Below are positions 38,886 to 49,148 of a DNA stretch of 64,000 bases, piece by piece. How positions within the stretch are numbered: position 1 is the first letter of the stretch; each line of letters starts with the position of its first letter. Under the pieces are notes generated by a model, which saw only the letters and a program-made list of their open reading frames with translations, was not told the DNA's origin and made no database searches. Made by a program: the position numbers and the translations under genes. Source of the stretch: Dyella sp. C11 (GTDB lineage: Bacteria > Pseudomonadota > Gammaproteobacteria > Xanthomonadales > Rhodanobacteraceae); the NCBI RefSeq assembly GCF_003121485.1, contig NZ_QAVX01000010.1:88100-152099 (forward strand). Reading direction: 5' to 3'.

Positions 38886-40090
38886 ACCTGCACTCCTTCG
38901 CGGGCAGCAATGGTGTGCACGTCCTTGTCACCGCGACCGGACAGGTTGCATAGCACCAGGCCATCCTTTGGATATTCGCGCGCCAGCTTGATCGCCTGCG
39001 CCACGGCGTGGCTGGATTCCAGCGCGGCGAGAATGCCTTCGGTACGCGCCAGCAAATGGAAGGCTTCCAGCGCTTCGTCATCAGTGACACCGACGTACTC
39101 GGCGCGACCGGCGTCCTTCAGGAACGCGTGCTCCGGACCCACGCCCGGATAGTCGAGCCCCGCTGACACGGAATGCGTTTCGGTGATCTGCCCGTTGTCG
39201 TCGCACAACACATACGTGCGATTGCCGTGCAGCACACCCGGGCGACCGGCCGCCAGCGATGCCGCGTGATGTCCCGTGGCAATGCCCTCGCCCGCCGCTT
39301 CCGCACCCACGATGCGCACGCCTTCGTCGTTGAGGAACGCATGGAACAAACCGATGGCATTGGAGCCGCCGCCGACGCACGCGGTGATGACATCGGGCAA
39401 GCGACCAAACTGTTCCTGCACCTGCACGCGTGCCTCGCGACCGACGATGGCATTGAAGTCACGCACCATCAGCGGATACGGATGCGGGCCTGCCACGGTG
39501 CCGATGATGTAGAACGTGTCGGCCACGTTGGTGACCCAGTCGCGCATCGCTTCGTTGAGCGCGTCCTTCAGGGTCTTCGAGCCCGAGGTCACCGGCACCA
39601 CTTCCGCGCCAAGCAGCTTCATGCGGTAGACGTTGATCTTCTGGCGCTCGATATCCACCGCGCCCATGTAGACCACGCACTTCAGACCGAAACGCGAAGC
39701 CACCGTGGCGCTGGCCACGCCGTGCTGGCCCGCGCCGGTTTCCGCGATGATGCGCGGCTTGCCCATGCGCTTGGCCACCAGCGCCTGGCCGATGGTGTTG
39801 TTGATCTTGTGCGCGCCGGTATGGTTCAAATCCTCGCGCTTCAGCAGGATGCGCGCGCCACCCACGTGCTGGCTCAGGCGCTCGGCGTAGTACACGGGGC
39901 TGGGGCGGCCCACGTAGTACGTCAGGTCGCGATCCAGCTCGGCAATGAATTCGGGGTCCTTGCGCAGGCGCAGGTAGGCCTCGGTGAGTTCGGCCAGTGG
40001 CGCCATCAGGGTTTCGGCGCCATAGCTGCCACCGTAGTTGCCAAAGCGCCCGTGTTCGTCGGGGTAGGCGCTGAAGTCGATCTTGCTCAT
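38882..40090 (-). CDS. trpB: Tryptophan synthase beta chain
   Basis: 402 residues. The PLP lysine lies in [15 protein letters not shown], and the PLP phosphate loop in [15 protein letters not shown]. Condenses indole with serine to give tryptophan. The ATG at [24 protein letters not shown] is the family start. The gene is divergent from a LysR-type gene across 109 bases, matching the Pseudomonas trpI-trpBA arrangement in which TrpI with indoleglycerol phosphate activates trpBA. Confidence 0.98.
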   Translation of the reverse strand: MSKIDFSAYPDEHGRFGNYGGSYGAETLMAPLAELTEAYLRLRKDPEFIAELDRDLTYYVGRPSPVYYAERLSQHVGGARILLKREDLNHTGAHKINNTIGQALVAKRMGKPRIIAETGAGQHGVASATVASRFGLKCVVYMGAVDIERQKINVYRMKLLGAEVVPVTSGSKTLKDALNEAMRDWVTNVADTFYIIGTVAGPHPYPLMVRDFNAIVGREARVQVQEQFGRLPDVITACVGGGSNAIGLFHAFLNDEGVRIVGAEAAGEGIATGHHAASLAAGRPGVLHGNRTYVLCDDNGQITETHSVSAGLDYPGVGPEHAFLKDAGRAEYVGVTDDEALEAFHLLARTEGILAALESSHAVAQAIKLAREYPKDGLVLCNLSGRGDKDVHTIAAREGVQV

Positions 40091-40199
40091 GGGCGACACT
40101 CGGGAAAAGTCACAGGAAACGCCGCACAACGTACCCCAAAGCCCCTGTGGCCAAAAGCGATATGATGGCCGGCACCCGTCAGGAAAACTCACACATTCC

Positions 40200-41096
40200 A
40201 TGCCGCGCGCCCTGCCTTCGCTCAACGCCCTGCTCGCCTTCGAGGCCGCCGCCCGCCTGGGTAGCGTGAGCCGCGCCGCGACGGAGTTGCACGTTACCCA
40301 CGGCGCGGTGAGCCGCCACATTCGCGCACTGGAAGAGGACCTGCGCACGTCGCTGTTCCAGCGCCAGGGACGTGGCCTGGCGCTTACACCTGCCGGCCAG
40401 CGATTGCGCGACACCAGCACGGCGGCCTTCGCCCAGCTTCGCGAAACCTGCGACGAACTGCGTGCCGGCAAGGCCCACGCCCCCTTCGTGCTGGGCTGCC
40501 CGGTCAGCCTGCTTGCCCGCTGGATGATTCCGCGTCTCGAACGCCTGATGGCCGAACTGCCCGACCTGGATCTGCACCTGCGCCCGCAGGAAACCACCTT
40601 CGACGAATCGCTGGACGGACTGGACGCCGCCATCATGGCGGGCGAAGCGCCCTGGCCACCGGGATGGCGCGTCTATCCGCTGGCTAGCGAACGCATTGGG
40701 CCTGTAGCCAGTCCCGGCTTTGCCAAGGCGCATCGCCTCGTGCGCAGTCGCCCGGTAACGCTGCAGGAGCAATCCCTGCTGCACACGCTGTCGCGCCCCG
40801 ACGCATGGTCGAGCTGGGCCGAAAGCGTGCGGCTGCCATTCAAGCGGTTGAAGCTCGAACAGGGTTATCCGCACCTGTATCACATGATCGAAGCGGCCGT
40901 GGCGGGGCGTGGCATCGCCATTGCGCCCGAGCCGTTGGTAGCTGACGACCTGGCGTCCGGACGACTGGTGGCGCCCTGGGGTTTTCAGGACGTGCGTGCG
41001 CAATGGATTCTTGCCACGCCATCGCGAATTTCCGACGCCCGCGCCGAACAACTGGCCGAATGGCTGAAGGCGGCCTTCAACGATCAGCAGGGCTGA
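40200..41096 (+). CDS. LysR-family regulator, probable TrpI
   Basis: 298 residues. Winged helix-turn-helix ([38 protein letters not shown], about 8-45) and a GcvA/TrpI-type effector domain. Divergent position next to trpBA suggests a TrpI role: activation of trpBA by indoleglycerol phosphate. The 109-base gap holds a TATGAT hexamer about 35 bases before its ATG, but no clear copy of the Pseudomonas TrpI site was identified, so the assignment rests on gene order. Confidence 0.9.
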   Translation: MPRALPSLNALLAFEAAARLGSVSRAATELHVTHGAVSRHIRALEEDLRTSLFQRQGRGLALTPAGQRLRDTSTAAFAQLRETCDELRAGKAHAPFVLGCPVSLLARWMIPRLERLMAELPDLDLHLRPQETTFDESLDGLDAAIMAGEAPWPPGWRVYPLASERIGPVASPGFAKAHRLVRSRPVTLQEQSLLHTLSRPDAWSSWAESVRLPFKRLKLEQGYPHLYHMIEAAVAGRGIAIAPEPLVADDLASGRLVAPWGFQDVRAQWILATPSRISDARAEQLAEWLKAAFNDQQG

Positions 41097-41181
41097 CGTC
41101 TGTTCGTGGTTGAACAGGCGATGGATGCATCACAGCGCACGCACTGCGCAATAACGCATCACCGCGTCGCAGCGCTTTTAT

Positions 41182-41247
41182 CATCAGTGAGATAGCACAC
41201 CTATCCACAGCGTTTTCCCAGGTGCATTCACATGCGCTGTGGAAAAC
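41182..41247 (+). repeat. 66-base DnaA-box-like repeat, copy E
   Basis: Contains CTATCCACA, GCATTCACA and inverted TGTGGAAAA. TCCACAGCG (41204-41212) and CGCTGTGGA (41235-41243) form a perfect 9-bp stem with a 22-base loop. Located after the trpI-like gene and after trpF (convergent), in a 333-base gap with no gene. Confidence 0.85.
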
Positions 41248-41344
41248 AACGACGCCTGGGTGCGGGTGGCGGTGCATCCGTGCGCACTGGAGGACGAGAG
41301 CGCGACGTGAGCATTCACGCGCCATCGCGTCGCGATGCCTTTGC

Positions 41345-41410
41345 CATCAGGCAGATAGATCACTTATTCACAGCGTTTTCCCATGTGCGTCCACACAGGC
41401 TGTGGAAAAC
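41345..41410 (+). repeat. 66-base DnaA-box-like repeat, copy F
   Basis: Contains TTATTCACA (fits TTWTNCACA), GCGTCCACA and inverted TGTGGAAAA. It keeps the length and spacing of copies A, D and E despite about 20% substitutions. It ends 19 bases from the trpF stop. Confidence 0.85.
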
Positions 41411-41429
41411 ACACGGGTCAGTGCTGTGA

Positions 41430-42053
41430 CTATTCCTGATCGGCTCGACGCACGGCTTCGATGAAATCCGCCAGCTTGCGTGAATCCTTGATACCCGGTG
41501 CCGACTCGATGCCGCTGGCCACATCCACGCCCCACGGCCGTGCCATGCGAACGGCGCCGGCGACATTGGCGGGTGTGAGCCCACCGGCCAGGATCAGCGG
41601 CTGCGCCAGGTCTTTCGGCATCAGCGACCAGTCGAAGGTCTTGCCGCTGCCACCGGCCTCGCCCAGGCCGTGGCCATCGAGCAACAAGCCATTGGCGCCG
41701 GGAAAATCCCGCAATGCCGGCAAGGCTGCGGCCCCTTCGCCCATGGCGATGGCCTTGAGATAACGCCGCCCGAACTGCGCGCACCATGCGTCGGATTCGC
41801 TGCCGTGAAATTGCAGCACGTCGGGTTGAACGGCAGCGATAACCTCGTGCACGAGCGCCGCGTCGTCATCCATGAACAACGCCACGGTTGTGACGAATGG
41901 CGGCATCGCTCGCACGATGTCCCGTGCCTTGGCGATATCCACGCGACGCTTGCTGCGCGCCGTCAGTACCACGCCGATGGCATCTGCACCGAGCTGCGCC
42001 GCCAGCAAGGCGTCCTCGGTACGAGTCATGCCGCAGCACTTGATGCGCGTCAT
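41430..42053 (-). CDS. trpF: Phosphoribosylanthranilate isomerase
   Basis: 207 residues, normal length. TIM barrel converting N-(5-phosphoribosyl)anthranilate to the carboxyphenylamino-deoxyribulose phosphate. Catalytic Cys in [13 protein letters not shown] and Asp in [20 protein letters not shown]; phosphate site in [12 protein letters not shown] and [14 protein letters not shown]. The ATG overlaps the truA stop (ATGA). Separated from trpBA by the LysR gene and repeats E and F. Confidence 0.97.
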   Translation of the reverse strand: MTRIKCCGMTRTEDALLAAQLGADAIGVVLTARSKRRVDIAKARDIVRAMPPFVTTVALFMDDDAALVHEVIAAVQPDVLQFHGSESDAWCAQFGRRYLKAIAMGEGAAALPALRDFPGANGLLLDGHGLGEAGGSGKTFDWSLMPKDLAQPLILAGGLTPANVAGAVRMARPWGVDVASGIESAPGIKDSRKLADFIEAVRRADQE

Positions 42054-42817
42054 TGGCTCACCTCGGCCGGCAGGCCCCACTGCGCTTCGTAGCGCGGGCC
42101 AAGGAAGGTGAGCCCCGACGCGGGCGCGGTCGGCCCGGCCACGTCGCGCTTGCGACCTTCCAGCAGTTCGCGCATCCAGCTCACGGGCTGCTCGTTGCGA
42201 CCAATCGGCAGCAGCGAACCCACGATGTTGCGCACCATGTGATGCAGGAACGCATTGGCTTCTATCTCGATGATCACCTGCTCCTCCTCACGTCGAACAC
42301 TCACCGCCAGCACTTCGCGGCGTGCGTGCGCGGCCTGGCAGGAAATGGCGCGGAAGGCGCTGAAGTCGTGCAAACCGACCAGCGCCTGCGCCGCCTCGTG
42401 CATGCGTTCGGCATCGAGCGGCAAGCGTTCCCAGGTGACGTAGCGGGCATCCAGCGCTGCGCGCACCTGGCGGTTGAGGATGCGATAGCGATAACGCCGG
42501 CTGCGCGCGGAAAACCGCGCATGGAACGTTGGCTCGACCGGCTGCGCCCACAGCACGGCCACGGTGCCCGGCAGATTGGAACAGGTACCCAGCACCCAGC
42601 TGCGCATGTCGCGCTGCACCTCGGTGTCGAAATGCACCACCTGGCAACGCCCGTGCACGCCGGCATCGGTGCGACCGGCACAGATCACCTCCACCGGATG
42701 GGCAGCCACAAAGGAAAGCGCCCGCTCCAGCGCGCCCTGCACGGTTTCGCCATGGCTGAGTCGTTGCCAGCCGGAAAACTCGGTGCCGTCGTATTCGATA
42801 CCCAGAGCAATGCGCAT
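42050..42817 (-). CDS. truA: tRNA pseudouridine(38-40) synthase
   Basis: 255 residues. Modifies U38-U40 in the anticodon arm of tRNAs. The catalytic Asp51 is in [27 protein letters not shown] and [17 protein letters not shown] are family signatures. The start at [18 protein letters not shown] is typical; no strong ribosome site. Overlaps trpF by 4 bases and follows fimV past a strong hairpin. Confidence 0.97.
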   Translation of the reverse strand: MRIALGIEYDGTEFSGWQRLSHGETVQGALERALSFVAAHPVEVICAGRTDAGVHGRCQVVHFDTEVQRDMRSWVLGTCSNLPGTVAVLWAQPVEPTFHARFSARSRRYRYRILNRQVRAALDARYVTWERLPLDAERMHEAAQALVGLHDFSAFRAISCQAAHARREVLAVSVRREEEQVIIEIEANAFLHHMVRNIVGSLLPIGRNEQPVSWMRELLEGRKRDVAGPTAPASGLTFLGPRYEAQWGLPAEVSQ

Positions 42818-42871
42818 GAAAACCAGGAAAAGCAGCCAGCGGAAGCTGCAAAGGTTAGCAGGCCCCAAACG

Positions 42872-42901
42872 CACACGGGCCGGCAAAAGCCGGCCCGTGT
42901 G
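42872..42901. terminator. Strong 13-bp hairpin between fimV and truA
   Basis: CACACGGGCCGGC and its complement around AAAA. It lies 25 bases after the fimV stop. There is no long T-run, so it may reduce read-through rather than fully terminate. Confidence 0.65.
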
Positions 42902-42925
42902 ATGGAGATGCCCAGGAAAACGGGA

Positions 42926-45331
42926 TCAGCGGATGCTTTCGAGCAAGCGCTTGGCCACGTCCTTCTGCATCTGCGTACCTTCGTGCATGACCTCTTCCAG
43001 CATGGCGTGCGCGCCATCCGGGTCGCCCATGTCCAGGTAAGCGCGAGCCAGGTCGAGCTTGGTGTCCACCGGATCGTCGGTGAAATGGCCGCCCAGGTCG
43101 TGGCTCAAATCGTGGCCAAGACCCTGCTCGAGCTCCAGCCCGTGGCTGTTGCCATGATCAAGATGCGCCGGCTGTTCCGCCGTCACTTCCTCGCCTTCCG
43201 GCTCTTCGAAGTGCCAGCTCGATGCCTCGACGTCGTGCTCCACTTCCGCTTCCTTGGATACCAGGGCATCCGGGGCGGCAGCGGACGACTGGTTCGGGCG
43301 TGGCGTCAGGTCGAAATCGAAGTGGTAGCCGCTGACCTTGGGCGCGTGCGAGACGGCCGGCGTCGGAATCGGCGGGATGCCGTCGTGATCGTTCGCATAG
43401 CTGTCGAGGTCGAAACGGTCCAGCGCTTCGTGCTCATCACCAGTGTGCACGTGGGGCACGCCATGGGAGAACAGCGGATGCTCCGGCACCAGGTCCTCGC
43501 CCATGTGCATCACGTCGACCCATTCCGGCTGCTGCGGATCGGAAACGTGCGCATGCATGGCTTCAGCGGCAGCCTCGAAATGTTCGACGTCGCGGCGGCT
43601 GTAGTAGAGGCTGACCAGTTCGAGGTGCAGGCCGATGTCATCCGGATGTTCGGCAAGCTGGTCGAGCAGCTCGTCCTGGTCCGGGTCGGCGCTGCCGGCG
43701 CCATCGTTGGGGATGGTGCCGAAACGATCTGCCAGCGACGAACCGCCGGCCGCGCCGGCGGCAGGCGCCGCGGTCTTGCGGTTGCGACCACGCATGGCAG
43801 CGAGCAGGCCGAGCACGATGACGGCTGCACCGGCACCCCATGCCCACGTCTGCATGAACCAGGGTTCTTCGTCGGCCACCGGAGCCGCCTTGGTCACTGG
43901 CATGGCAACGGGCTTCGCCGGGGCCGGCTTGGCGGCAACCACCGGTGCGGAGCTGGCATGCGCCGGGGCGCTGGCACTCACGGCCGGGGTAACGGCGGCG
44001 GTCGCCGGCGCACTGGCGGCAGCTGCGGGCGCAGTAACCGGCTCGTTGGCCTTGACCACGGTCTCGGGCTCGGCGGTCTTCGCCGAAGCTGCCTTGGCGG
44101 CGGCAGCCATGGCTGCGGTCGCTGCGGCTGCCGGCTGGCCGGAGGCCTTGCGGGCATCGCTGAGCTTCTTCTGCAGCTCGGCGATCTCGTTGTCCTTGAG
44201 CGACAGCAGGCGTTCGTTCTTGCCGTTGATGTCTTCCAGGTCTTTCAGGCGCGACTTCAGCTCGTCACCCTGCTTGGTCAGCGAGGTGAGCGCTTCCTGG
44301 CTGCGCAGCAGATCCTGATGGAGCGCCGCCATGCCAGCCGCGGCGGCGGCCTTGTCGGCCTTGCTGCCACCACGGCCCGCGGCGTTGTCGGAACCTTCCT
44401 TCGACGGAACGATGGCAAGGTGGTCGCCACCCGTCGAACCGGTGGCCGGTGCGGAGGATGCATTGGCGCGCGTGCCGGCGTCGGCCACGGTGGTCGGCGT
44501 GCGGGCAGCGCCCGAGCGCCAGTCGCTGTTCTGGCGATGCACTTCGGCGGCAGCGGCGGCCACGGCCATGGCCATGGCGTCGTCCTTGGAGGGCACGCGC
44601 AGCACGGCGCCGCTCTTCAGCGCGTTGATGTTGTCGCGGTAGAAGGCGTCCGGGTTGGCGGTCTTCAGCGCGATCAGCATCTGGTTCATGTCCACGCCCT
44701 GCGGCGCGGATTCATGGGCGATGGCCGACAGCGTCTGGCCACGCTCCACGGTGACGGAGCCGGTGACCGCAGCGCGCGGCGCCGGAGCGGGCTTGGCCGG
44801 CTTCGGTTCGGCGGCAGGCGCCGGTGCGGCGGCCGTGGTTTCGGTGCTGGCGGCGGCCGGCGGCGTGGCAGCCGCATGGCGCGACGACTTGCCGGTGGAC
44901 TGCGTCGGCGCGCGCGTGGTCGGCACGCTGCTGGCGGCGCTGTTCGGCGGATCGAGCAGGATGGTGAACTCGCGCAGGCTCTTGCCCGAGGCGTTGTTCA
45001 CTTCGACCAGCAGGTCCAGATAGGGATCGTTGACGGGAGCGGCGCTGGTGATGCGGATCACCTTCTTGCCGTTGGCACCGTCCACCACGGCGAACTGCAG
45101 CGGCACGGTCGGGCCTGCCGCCACGCCGGCCTGGGCGGCGTCTTCGGAGGAAGCCAGCCGGGCGGTCAGGTTCTGCAGCTCTTCCGGGCTGGCGGGGTTG
45201 ACGGGGATTTCGGCCAGCAGCGGCTGCCCGAGGGCGGATTTCACCTGGATCTGGCCCAGTTCCAGTGCGGCTGCCTGGCTGCTGCCGAGGGCAAGCGCCA
45301 ACAGCATCGACAGCTTCAACGAACGATTCAT
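42926..45331 (-). CDS. fimV: FimV/HubP-type polar landmark protein
   Basis: 801 residues. A signal peptide (about 1-22), a conserved FimV N-domain (GQIQVKSALGQPLLAEIPV), a LysM peptidoglycan-binding unit (TVERGQTLSAIAHESA to LRVPS, about 193-250), a coiled coil (about 335-395), a very Ala/Pro-rich linker, one membrane helix (about 510-530), an acidic cytosolic region with TPR-like repeats, and the C-terminal FimV motif (LDLARAYLDMGDPDGAHAMLEEVMHEG). Such proteins mark the cell pole for type IV pili, chemotaxis and flagella. Placement between asd and truA is conserved in gammaproteobacteria. Confidence 0.95.
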   Translation of the reverse strand: MNRSLKLSMLLALALGSSQAAALELGQIQVKSALGQPLLAEIPVNPASPEELQNLTARLASSEDAAQAGVAAGPTVPLQFAVVDGANGKKVIRITSAAPVNDPYLDLLVEVNNASGKSLREFTILLDPPNSAASSVPTTRAPTQSTGKSSRHAAATPPAAASTETTAAAPAPAAEPKPAKPAPAPRAAVTGSVTVERGQTLSAIAHESAPQGVDMNQMLIALKTANPDAFYRDNINALKSGAVLRVPSKDDAMAMAVAAAAAEVHRQNSDWRSGAARTPTTVADAGTRANASSAPATGSTGGDHLAIVPSKEGSDNAAGRGGSKADKAAAAAGMAALHQDLLRSQEALTSLTKQGDELKSRLKDLEDINGKNERLLSLKDNEIAELQKKLSDARKASGQPAAAATAAMAAAAKAASAKTAEPETVVKANEPVTAPAAAASAPATAAVTPAVSASAPAHASSAPVVAAKPAPAKPVAMPVTKAAPVADEEPWFMQTWAWGAGAAVIVLGLLAAMRGRNRKTAAPAAGAAGGSSLADRFGTIPNDGAGSADPDQDELLDQLAEHPDDIGLHLELVSLYYSRRDVEHFEAAAEAMHAHVSDPQQPEWVDVMHMGEDLVPEHPLFSHGVPHVHTGDEHEALDRFDLDSYANDHDGIPPIPTPAVSHAPKVSGYHFDFDLTPRPNQSSAAAPDALVSKEAEVEHDVEASSWHFEEPEGEEVTAEQPAHLDHGNSHGLELEQGLGHDLSHDLGGHFTDDPVDTKLDLARAYLDMGDPDGAHAMLEEVMHEGTQMQKDVAKRLLESIR

Positions 45332-45427
45332 CGTGTTTTCCCCCGAACGACCCCGTGACGTTTCTTATCGGTGCACCGCATGACGGCAGCACCTGAACGA
45401 TGCGTCACTTTAGTTAGATACAAGCCA

Positions 45428-45445
45428 ATCAACAATAGCGTTGAT
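45428..45445. promoter_or_regulatory. Small dyad upstream of fimV
   Basis: ATCAAC-AATAGC-GTTGAT, about 100 bases upstream of the fimV ATG. The surrounding 190-base gap is AT-richer than its neighbours and should hold the fimV promoter, but no convincing -35/-10 pair was found. Confidence 0.3.
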
Positions 45446-45523
45446 CAGTATTTACAGCACCTTGCCGGAACTTGTTCTCGTGGGACGGCGACCAGGATGG
45501 ACTCCCGGTCACCGCCTGCTACC

Positions 45524-45814
45524 TCAATGCCCCTTCGGCTGGGGCGCCGCGCCCAGGGCCTTCAGCTGGGCCTGGAGCTCGGCAATGGCCTGGTCCTGCT
45601 GCTTGAGCTTGGCGTCGGTGTCGTGGGACTTGCCCTCTTCACGCGCCACGTCGCCCTGCAGCTGCTTCACGGTCGCCTGCTGCTTCTCGATCTGCTGATC
45701 GAGCTGCTTCTGGTCGGCGGCCTGCGAAGCCGGTGTTGCAGACGGCTGTGCCGCCCGGGCAGGTACAGCGAACACCAGTGCACACATCACCAACCCGGTC
45801 AGCACATGCTTCAT
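45524..45814 (-). CDS. Small exported coiled-coil protein
   Basis: 96 residues with a signal peptide (about 1-21, ending PARAA) and a mature helix rich in Gln, Lys and Asp (KQLDQQIEKQQATVKQLQGDV, KLKQQDQAIAELQAQLKAL) with heptad-like spacing, hence a coiled coil. Its ATG shares a base with the asd stop (TAATG). Position between asd and fimV suggests a link to the FimV envelope function, but that is inference. No known family recognised. Confidence 0.65.
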   Translation of the reverse strand: MKHVLTGLVMCALVFAVPARAAQPSATPASQAADQKQLDQQIEKQQATVKQLQGDVAREEGKSHDTDAKLKQQDQAIAELQAQLKALGAAPQPKGH

Positions 45815-46842
45815 TACAGATAATCCTTGATGAGAAGTTCTGCGATTTGAACGGCGTTGAGCGCCGCGCCCTTTCGGATGTTGTCCGACACGATCCACAT
45901 GTCCAGGCCGCGCTCGTGCGAGATGTCCTCGCGAATGCGGCCCACGAAGACAGGGTCCTGGCCGGCAGCGTCGGTCACCGGCGTGGGATAGCCACCCGGC
46001 TTGCGATCGTCGATGACCACCACGCCTTCGGCCTGTTCCAGCAGCGCACGCGCCTGCTCGGCGGTGATCTTCTCGCGCGTCTCGATGTGCACGGCCTCGG
46101 AGTGGCCATAGAACACCGGCACGCGCACGGCGGTGGGATTCACCTGGATGGTGCGGTCTTCGAAGATCTTGCGCGTCTCCCACACCATCTTCATTTCTTC
46201 CTTGGTGTAGCCGTTGGGCTGGAAGTCGTCGATGTGCGGAATCACGTTGAACGCGATCTGCTTGGAGAATTTGTTGGTTTCCACATCCTGGAAGCTGAGC
46301 AGCGCGGAGGTCTGCTTGCCCAGTTCCTCCATGCCGCTGCGGCCGGCACCGGAGACGGACTGGTAGGTCGCCACGTTGATGCGTTCGATGCCCACCGCGC
46401 GATGGATCGGCGCCAGCGCCACCAGCATCTGCATGGTGGAGCAGTTCGGGTTGGCGATGATGCCGCGCGTGGTGTAGTGCGCGATGGCGTGGGGATTCAC
46501 CTCGCTCACCACCAGCGGAATGTCGTCCTGGTAGCGGTATTCGGAGGTGTTGTCGATCACCACGGCGCCTGCCGCGGCGGCGCGCGGCGCGTGCTCGCGG
46601 CTCACCGAGCCACCGGCCGAGAAGAACGCAATGTCGACACCGGTGAAGTCGTAGTCGGCCAGGTTTTGTACGGTGACCTGTTTGCCGCCGAAGGTGATTT
46701 TCTCACCGGCCGAACGCTCGCTCGCCAGCGGCACAAGCTCGCTGACGGGAAAATCACGCTCGGCCAGGATGGCCAGCAGGGTTTCACCCACGGCGCCCGT
46801 TGCGCCGACCATTGCCACCTTGTAGCTGCTCTTCTTGCTCAT
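45814..46842 (-). CDS. asd: Aspartate-semialdehyde dehydrogenase
   Basis: 342 residues. Reduces aspartyl phosphate to aspartate semialdehyde, the branch point to lysine, threonine, methionine and diaminopimelate. NADP-binding VGATGAVGE, catalytic Cys134 in NPNCSTMQM, and the acceptor region SVSGAGRSGMEEL and RVPVFYGHSEAVHIE. Length and motifs fit the second Asd type found in Vibrio and Xanthomonas. It heads asd / coiled-coil protein / fimV / truA / trpF. Confidence 0.96.
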   Translation of the reverse strand: MSKKSSYKVAMVGATGAVGETLLAILAERDFPVSELVPLASERSAGEKITFGGKQVTVQNLADYDFTGVDIAFFSAGGSVSREHAPRAAAAGAVVIDNTSEYRYQDDIPLVVSEVNPHAIAHYTTRGIIANPNCSTMQMLVALAPIHRAVGIERINVATYQSVSGAGRSGMEELGKQTSALLSFQDVETNKFSKQIAFNVIPHIDDFQPNGYTKEEMKMVWETRKIFEDRTIQVNPTAVRVPVFYGHSEAVHIETREKITAEQARALLEQAEGVVVIDDRKPGGYPTPVTDAAGQDPVFVGRIREDISHERGLDMWIVSDNIRKGAALNAVQIAELLIKDYL

Positions 46843-46954
46843 GTCCCGTTTTTCGGTTGGAGGGGTCGGAAAACCGCTCCGGCCTCCGCATCAGCGGAAA
46901 TCTAGCCGGGGCGGCGCGCAAAACAACCTGCGGCACGCATGGGCGTGAATGTCA

Positions 46955-47974
46955 TCACGCTTTATGTGCGGACCACCGTGCCAATACCGCCGGATTGAGT
47001 GGCGTCGGCGGGTTGCCAGCCGCCTCGCCAAAGCCCAGGGCGGCGATCACATTGTCCGCTGCCAGGTTGGCCATGGCGCGGCGGGTTTCTTCGCTGGCGC
47101 TGGCAATGTGCGGGCTCAGCACCACGTTGTCGAGCGCGAGCAGGTCCGGATGCACCTGCGGCTCGCCCTCGAACACGTCCAGCCCGGCCGCGGCCAGGGT
47201 GCCCTCGCGCAGCGCCGCCGCCAGCGCGGCGTCGTCCACGATGCCGCCGCGGGCGATGTTCACCAACACGGCAGAGCGCTTCATCCGGGCCAGTTCGGGC
47301 GCGCCGATGGCGTGGTGATTCTCGGGCGTGAACGGCAGCACCAGCACCAGGAAATCGGCCCGTCGCAGCAGCTCGTCCTTGCCCACCAGGGTGGCCTTGC
47401 ACTCGCGTTCCAGCATCTCAGGCAGGCGCGAGCGGTTGTGATAGAGCACGTTCATGTCGAAGCCGGCCGCGCGTCGCGCAATGCCCTGCCCGATCCGGCC
47501 CATGCCAAGAATGCCCAGCGTGCGGCCGTGAACGTCCAGGCCCAGCCAGTCGTCGAAGCGCTGGTTGCTGCCCGGCCAGTGCCCCGCCCGCAGCCAACGC
47601 TCGGACGCACCCACGCGACGGGCCGCCGCCAGCATCAGCGCCCAGGCAAAGTCGGCCACGCTCTCGGTCAGCACGTCAGGCGTATTGCTGGCCAGGATGC
47701 CGTGGCGGGTCAGCGTATCCAGGTCGAGGTTGTTGAAGCCCACGCCCAGGTTGGCCACCATCTTCAGGCGCGTATTGCCTTCCAGCACCGTCGCATCGAT
47801 GCGATCGGCCAAGCCCACCAGCGCAGCGTCGACACCGGCCAGCTTGTTCTTGAGCTCATCTGCCGTGTGGCGACGCTCCACGGCCTCCGCATCCACATCG
47901 AAATATTCGGCGAGGCGGGCCAGCACATCGGGAAACAGCGGGCGGGAAACCCAGACTTTCGGTTTGGCGGTCAT
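46955..47974 (-). CDS. D-isomer-specific 2-hydroxyacid dehydrogenase (GhrB-like)
   Basis: 339 residues. Nucleotide-binding GMGRIGQGIARR, catalytic Arg in NIARGGIVDD, Glu in AGLDVFEGEP and His in SPHIAS. Catalyses interconversion of glyoxylate, hydroxypyruvate or other 2-oxoacids with NAD(P)H. The ATG is preceded by an in-frame TTG; the ATG is preferred. It lies between aroC and asd on the same strand. Confidence 0.92.
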   Translation of the reverse strand: MTAKPKVWVSRPLFPDVLARLAEYFDVDAEAVERRHTADELKNKLAGVDAALVGLADRIDATVLEGNTRLKMVANLGVGFNNLDLDTLTRHGILASNTPDVLTESVADFAWALMLAAARRVGASERWLRAGHWPGSNQRFDDWLGLDVHGRTLGILGMGRIGQGIARRAAGFDMNVLYHNRSRLPEMLERECKATLVGKDELLRRADFLVLVLPFTPENHHAIGAPELARMKRSAVLVNIARGGIVDDAALAAALREGTLAAAGLDVFEGEPQVHPDLLALDNVVLSPHIASASEETRRAMANLAADNVIAALGFGEAAGNPPTPLNPAVLARWSAHKA

Positions 47975-48024
47975 CAACGTCTACTTCGTGTCTTGCGCCA
48001 GCCCGACGGGCGGACCGGCGGTTA

Positions 48025-49113
48025 TCAGGGAATGCGGGGACTTACTTCGCCGACATCGCCGCACTGGGCGCGATGGCGGAGCGCGTGATCCATCAGCACC
48101 AGCGCCATCATCGCCTCGGCAATGGGCGTGGCGCGGATGCCGACGCAGGGATCGTGGCGACCCTTGGTCACCACATCGACGGGTTCACCCGCCAGGTTCA
48201 CGCTGTGGCCGGGAATCAGGATGCTCGAGGTCGGCTTGAGCGCGATGGACGCCACCACGGGCTGCCCCGTGCTGATGCCACCGAGAATGCCGCCCGCATG
48301 ATTGGACGCAAAGCCGTCCATCGACATTTCATCGCGATGCTGGCTGCCGTGTTGTTCGACGACACCAAAGCCGTCGCCGATCTCCACGCCCTTTACCGCA
48401 TTGATGGACATCAGCGCCGACGCCAGGTCGCCGTCGAGCTTGCCGTAGATCGGCTCGCCCCAACCCGGCGGCACGTTGTCGGCCACCACGTTCACGCGAG
48501 CACCCACGGAATCGCCGGACTTGCGCAGCGCATCCATGTAGGACTCCAGCGTGGCCACTTCATGCGCGTCCGGCCAGAAGAACGGATTCTGCTCCACCAC
48601 GTTCCAGTCGAACGAGCCGGGCGTGATGTCGCCGATCTGCGCGAGGTAGCCGCGCACACGCACGCCGTGACGCTCGGCCAGCCATTTCTTGGCGATCACG
48701 CCCGCGGCCACGCGCATGGTGGTTTCGCGCGCTGACGAACGACCACCACCGCGCGGGTCGCGAATGCCGTATTTCTGCCAATAGGTGTAATCGGCGTGGC
48801 CGGGGCGGAAGGTCTCGACGATGTTGCCGTAGTCCTTGCTGCGCTGATCGGTGTTGCGGATGAGCAAAGCGATGGGCGTGCCCGTGGTCTTGCCCTCGTA
48901 CACGCCGGAGAGGATTTCCACCTCGTCCGCCTCACGACGCTGCGAGGTGTGACGGCTTTTGCCGGTGGCGCGACGATCGAGGTCGGCACGGAACTCCTCC
49001 ACCGCGATGGGCAAGCCCGGCGGGCAGCCATCAATCACGCAGCCAATGGCCGGACCGTGGCTCTCGCCAAACGTGGTGACAGTGAAGAGTTTGCCGAAAG
49101 AGTTGCTGGACAC
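48025..49113 (-). CDS. aroC: Chorismate synthase
   Basis: 362 residues from a GTG giving [19 protein letters not shown], the family N-terminus. Converts EPSP to chorismate with reduced FMN. Signatures: [64 protein letters not shown] and [18 protein letters not shown]. The ribosome site before the GTG is weak. It supplies the tryptophan pathway genes in this window. Confidence 0.96.
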   Translation of the reverse strand: MSSNSFGKLFTVTTFGESHGPAIGCVIDGCPPGLPIAVEEFRADLDRRATGKSRHTSQRREADEVEILSGVYEGKTTGTPIALLIRNTDQRSKDYGNIVETFRPGHADYTYWQKYGIRDPRGGGRSSARETTMRVAAGVIAKKWLAERHGVRVRGYLAQIGDITPGSFDWNVVEQNPFFWPDAHEVATLESYMDALRKSGDSVGARVNVVADNVPPGWGEPIYGKLDGDLASALMSINAVKGVEIGDGFGVVEQHGSQHRDEMSMDGFASNHAGGILGGISTGQPVVASIALKPTSSILIPGHSVNLAGEPVDVVTKGRHDPCVGIRATPIAEAMMALVLMDHALRHRAQCGDVGEVSPRIP

Positions 49114-49148
49114 GAGGGCTCGGTCGTCTGCGGGAAAACCGTCACAGC

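Noticed and set aside
40091..40199. A TrpI operator in the trpB-trpI gap
   Set aside because: Only a half-site-like CTCACA was seen near the trpI start; no symmetric copy of the Pseudomonas site could be found by eye.
42053..45358. Open frame of 1101 codons on the plus strand, Gly/Arg/His-rich
   Set aside because: Antisense to truA and fimV, which match known families from end to end; the long frame is due to the Ala-rich repeats of fimV.
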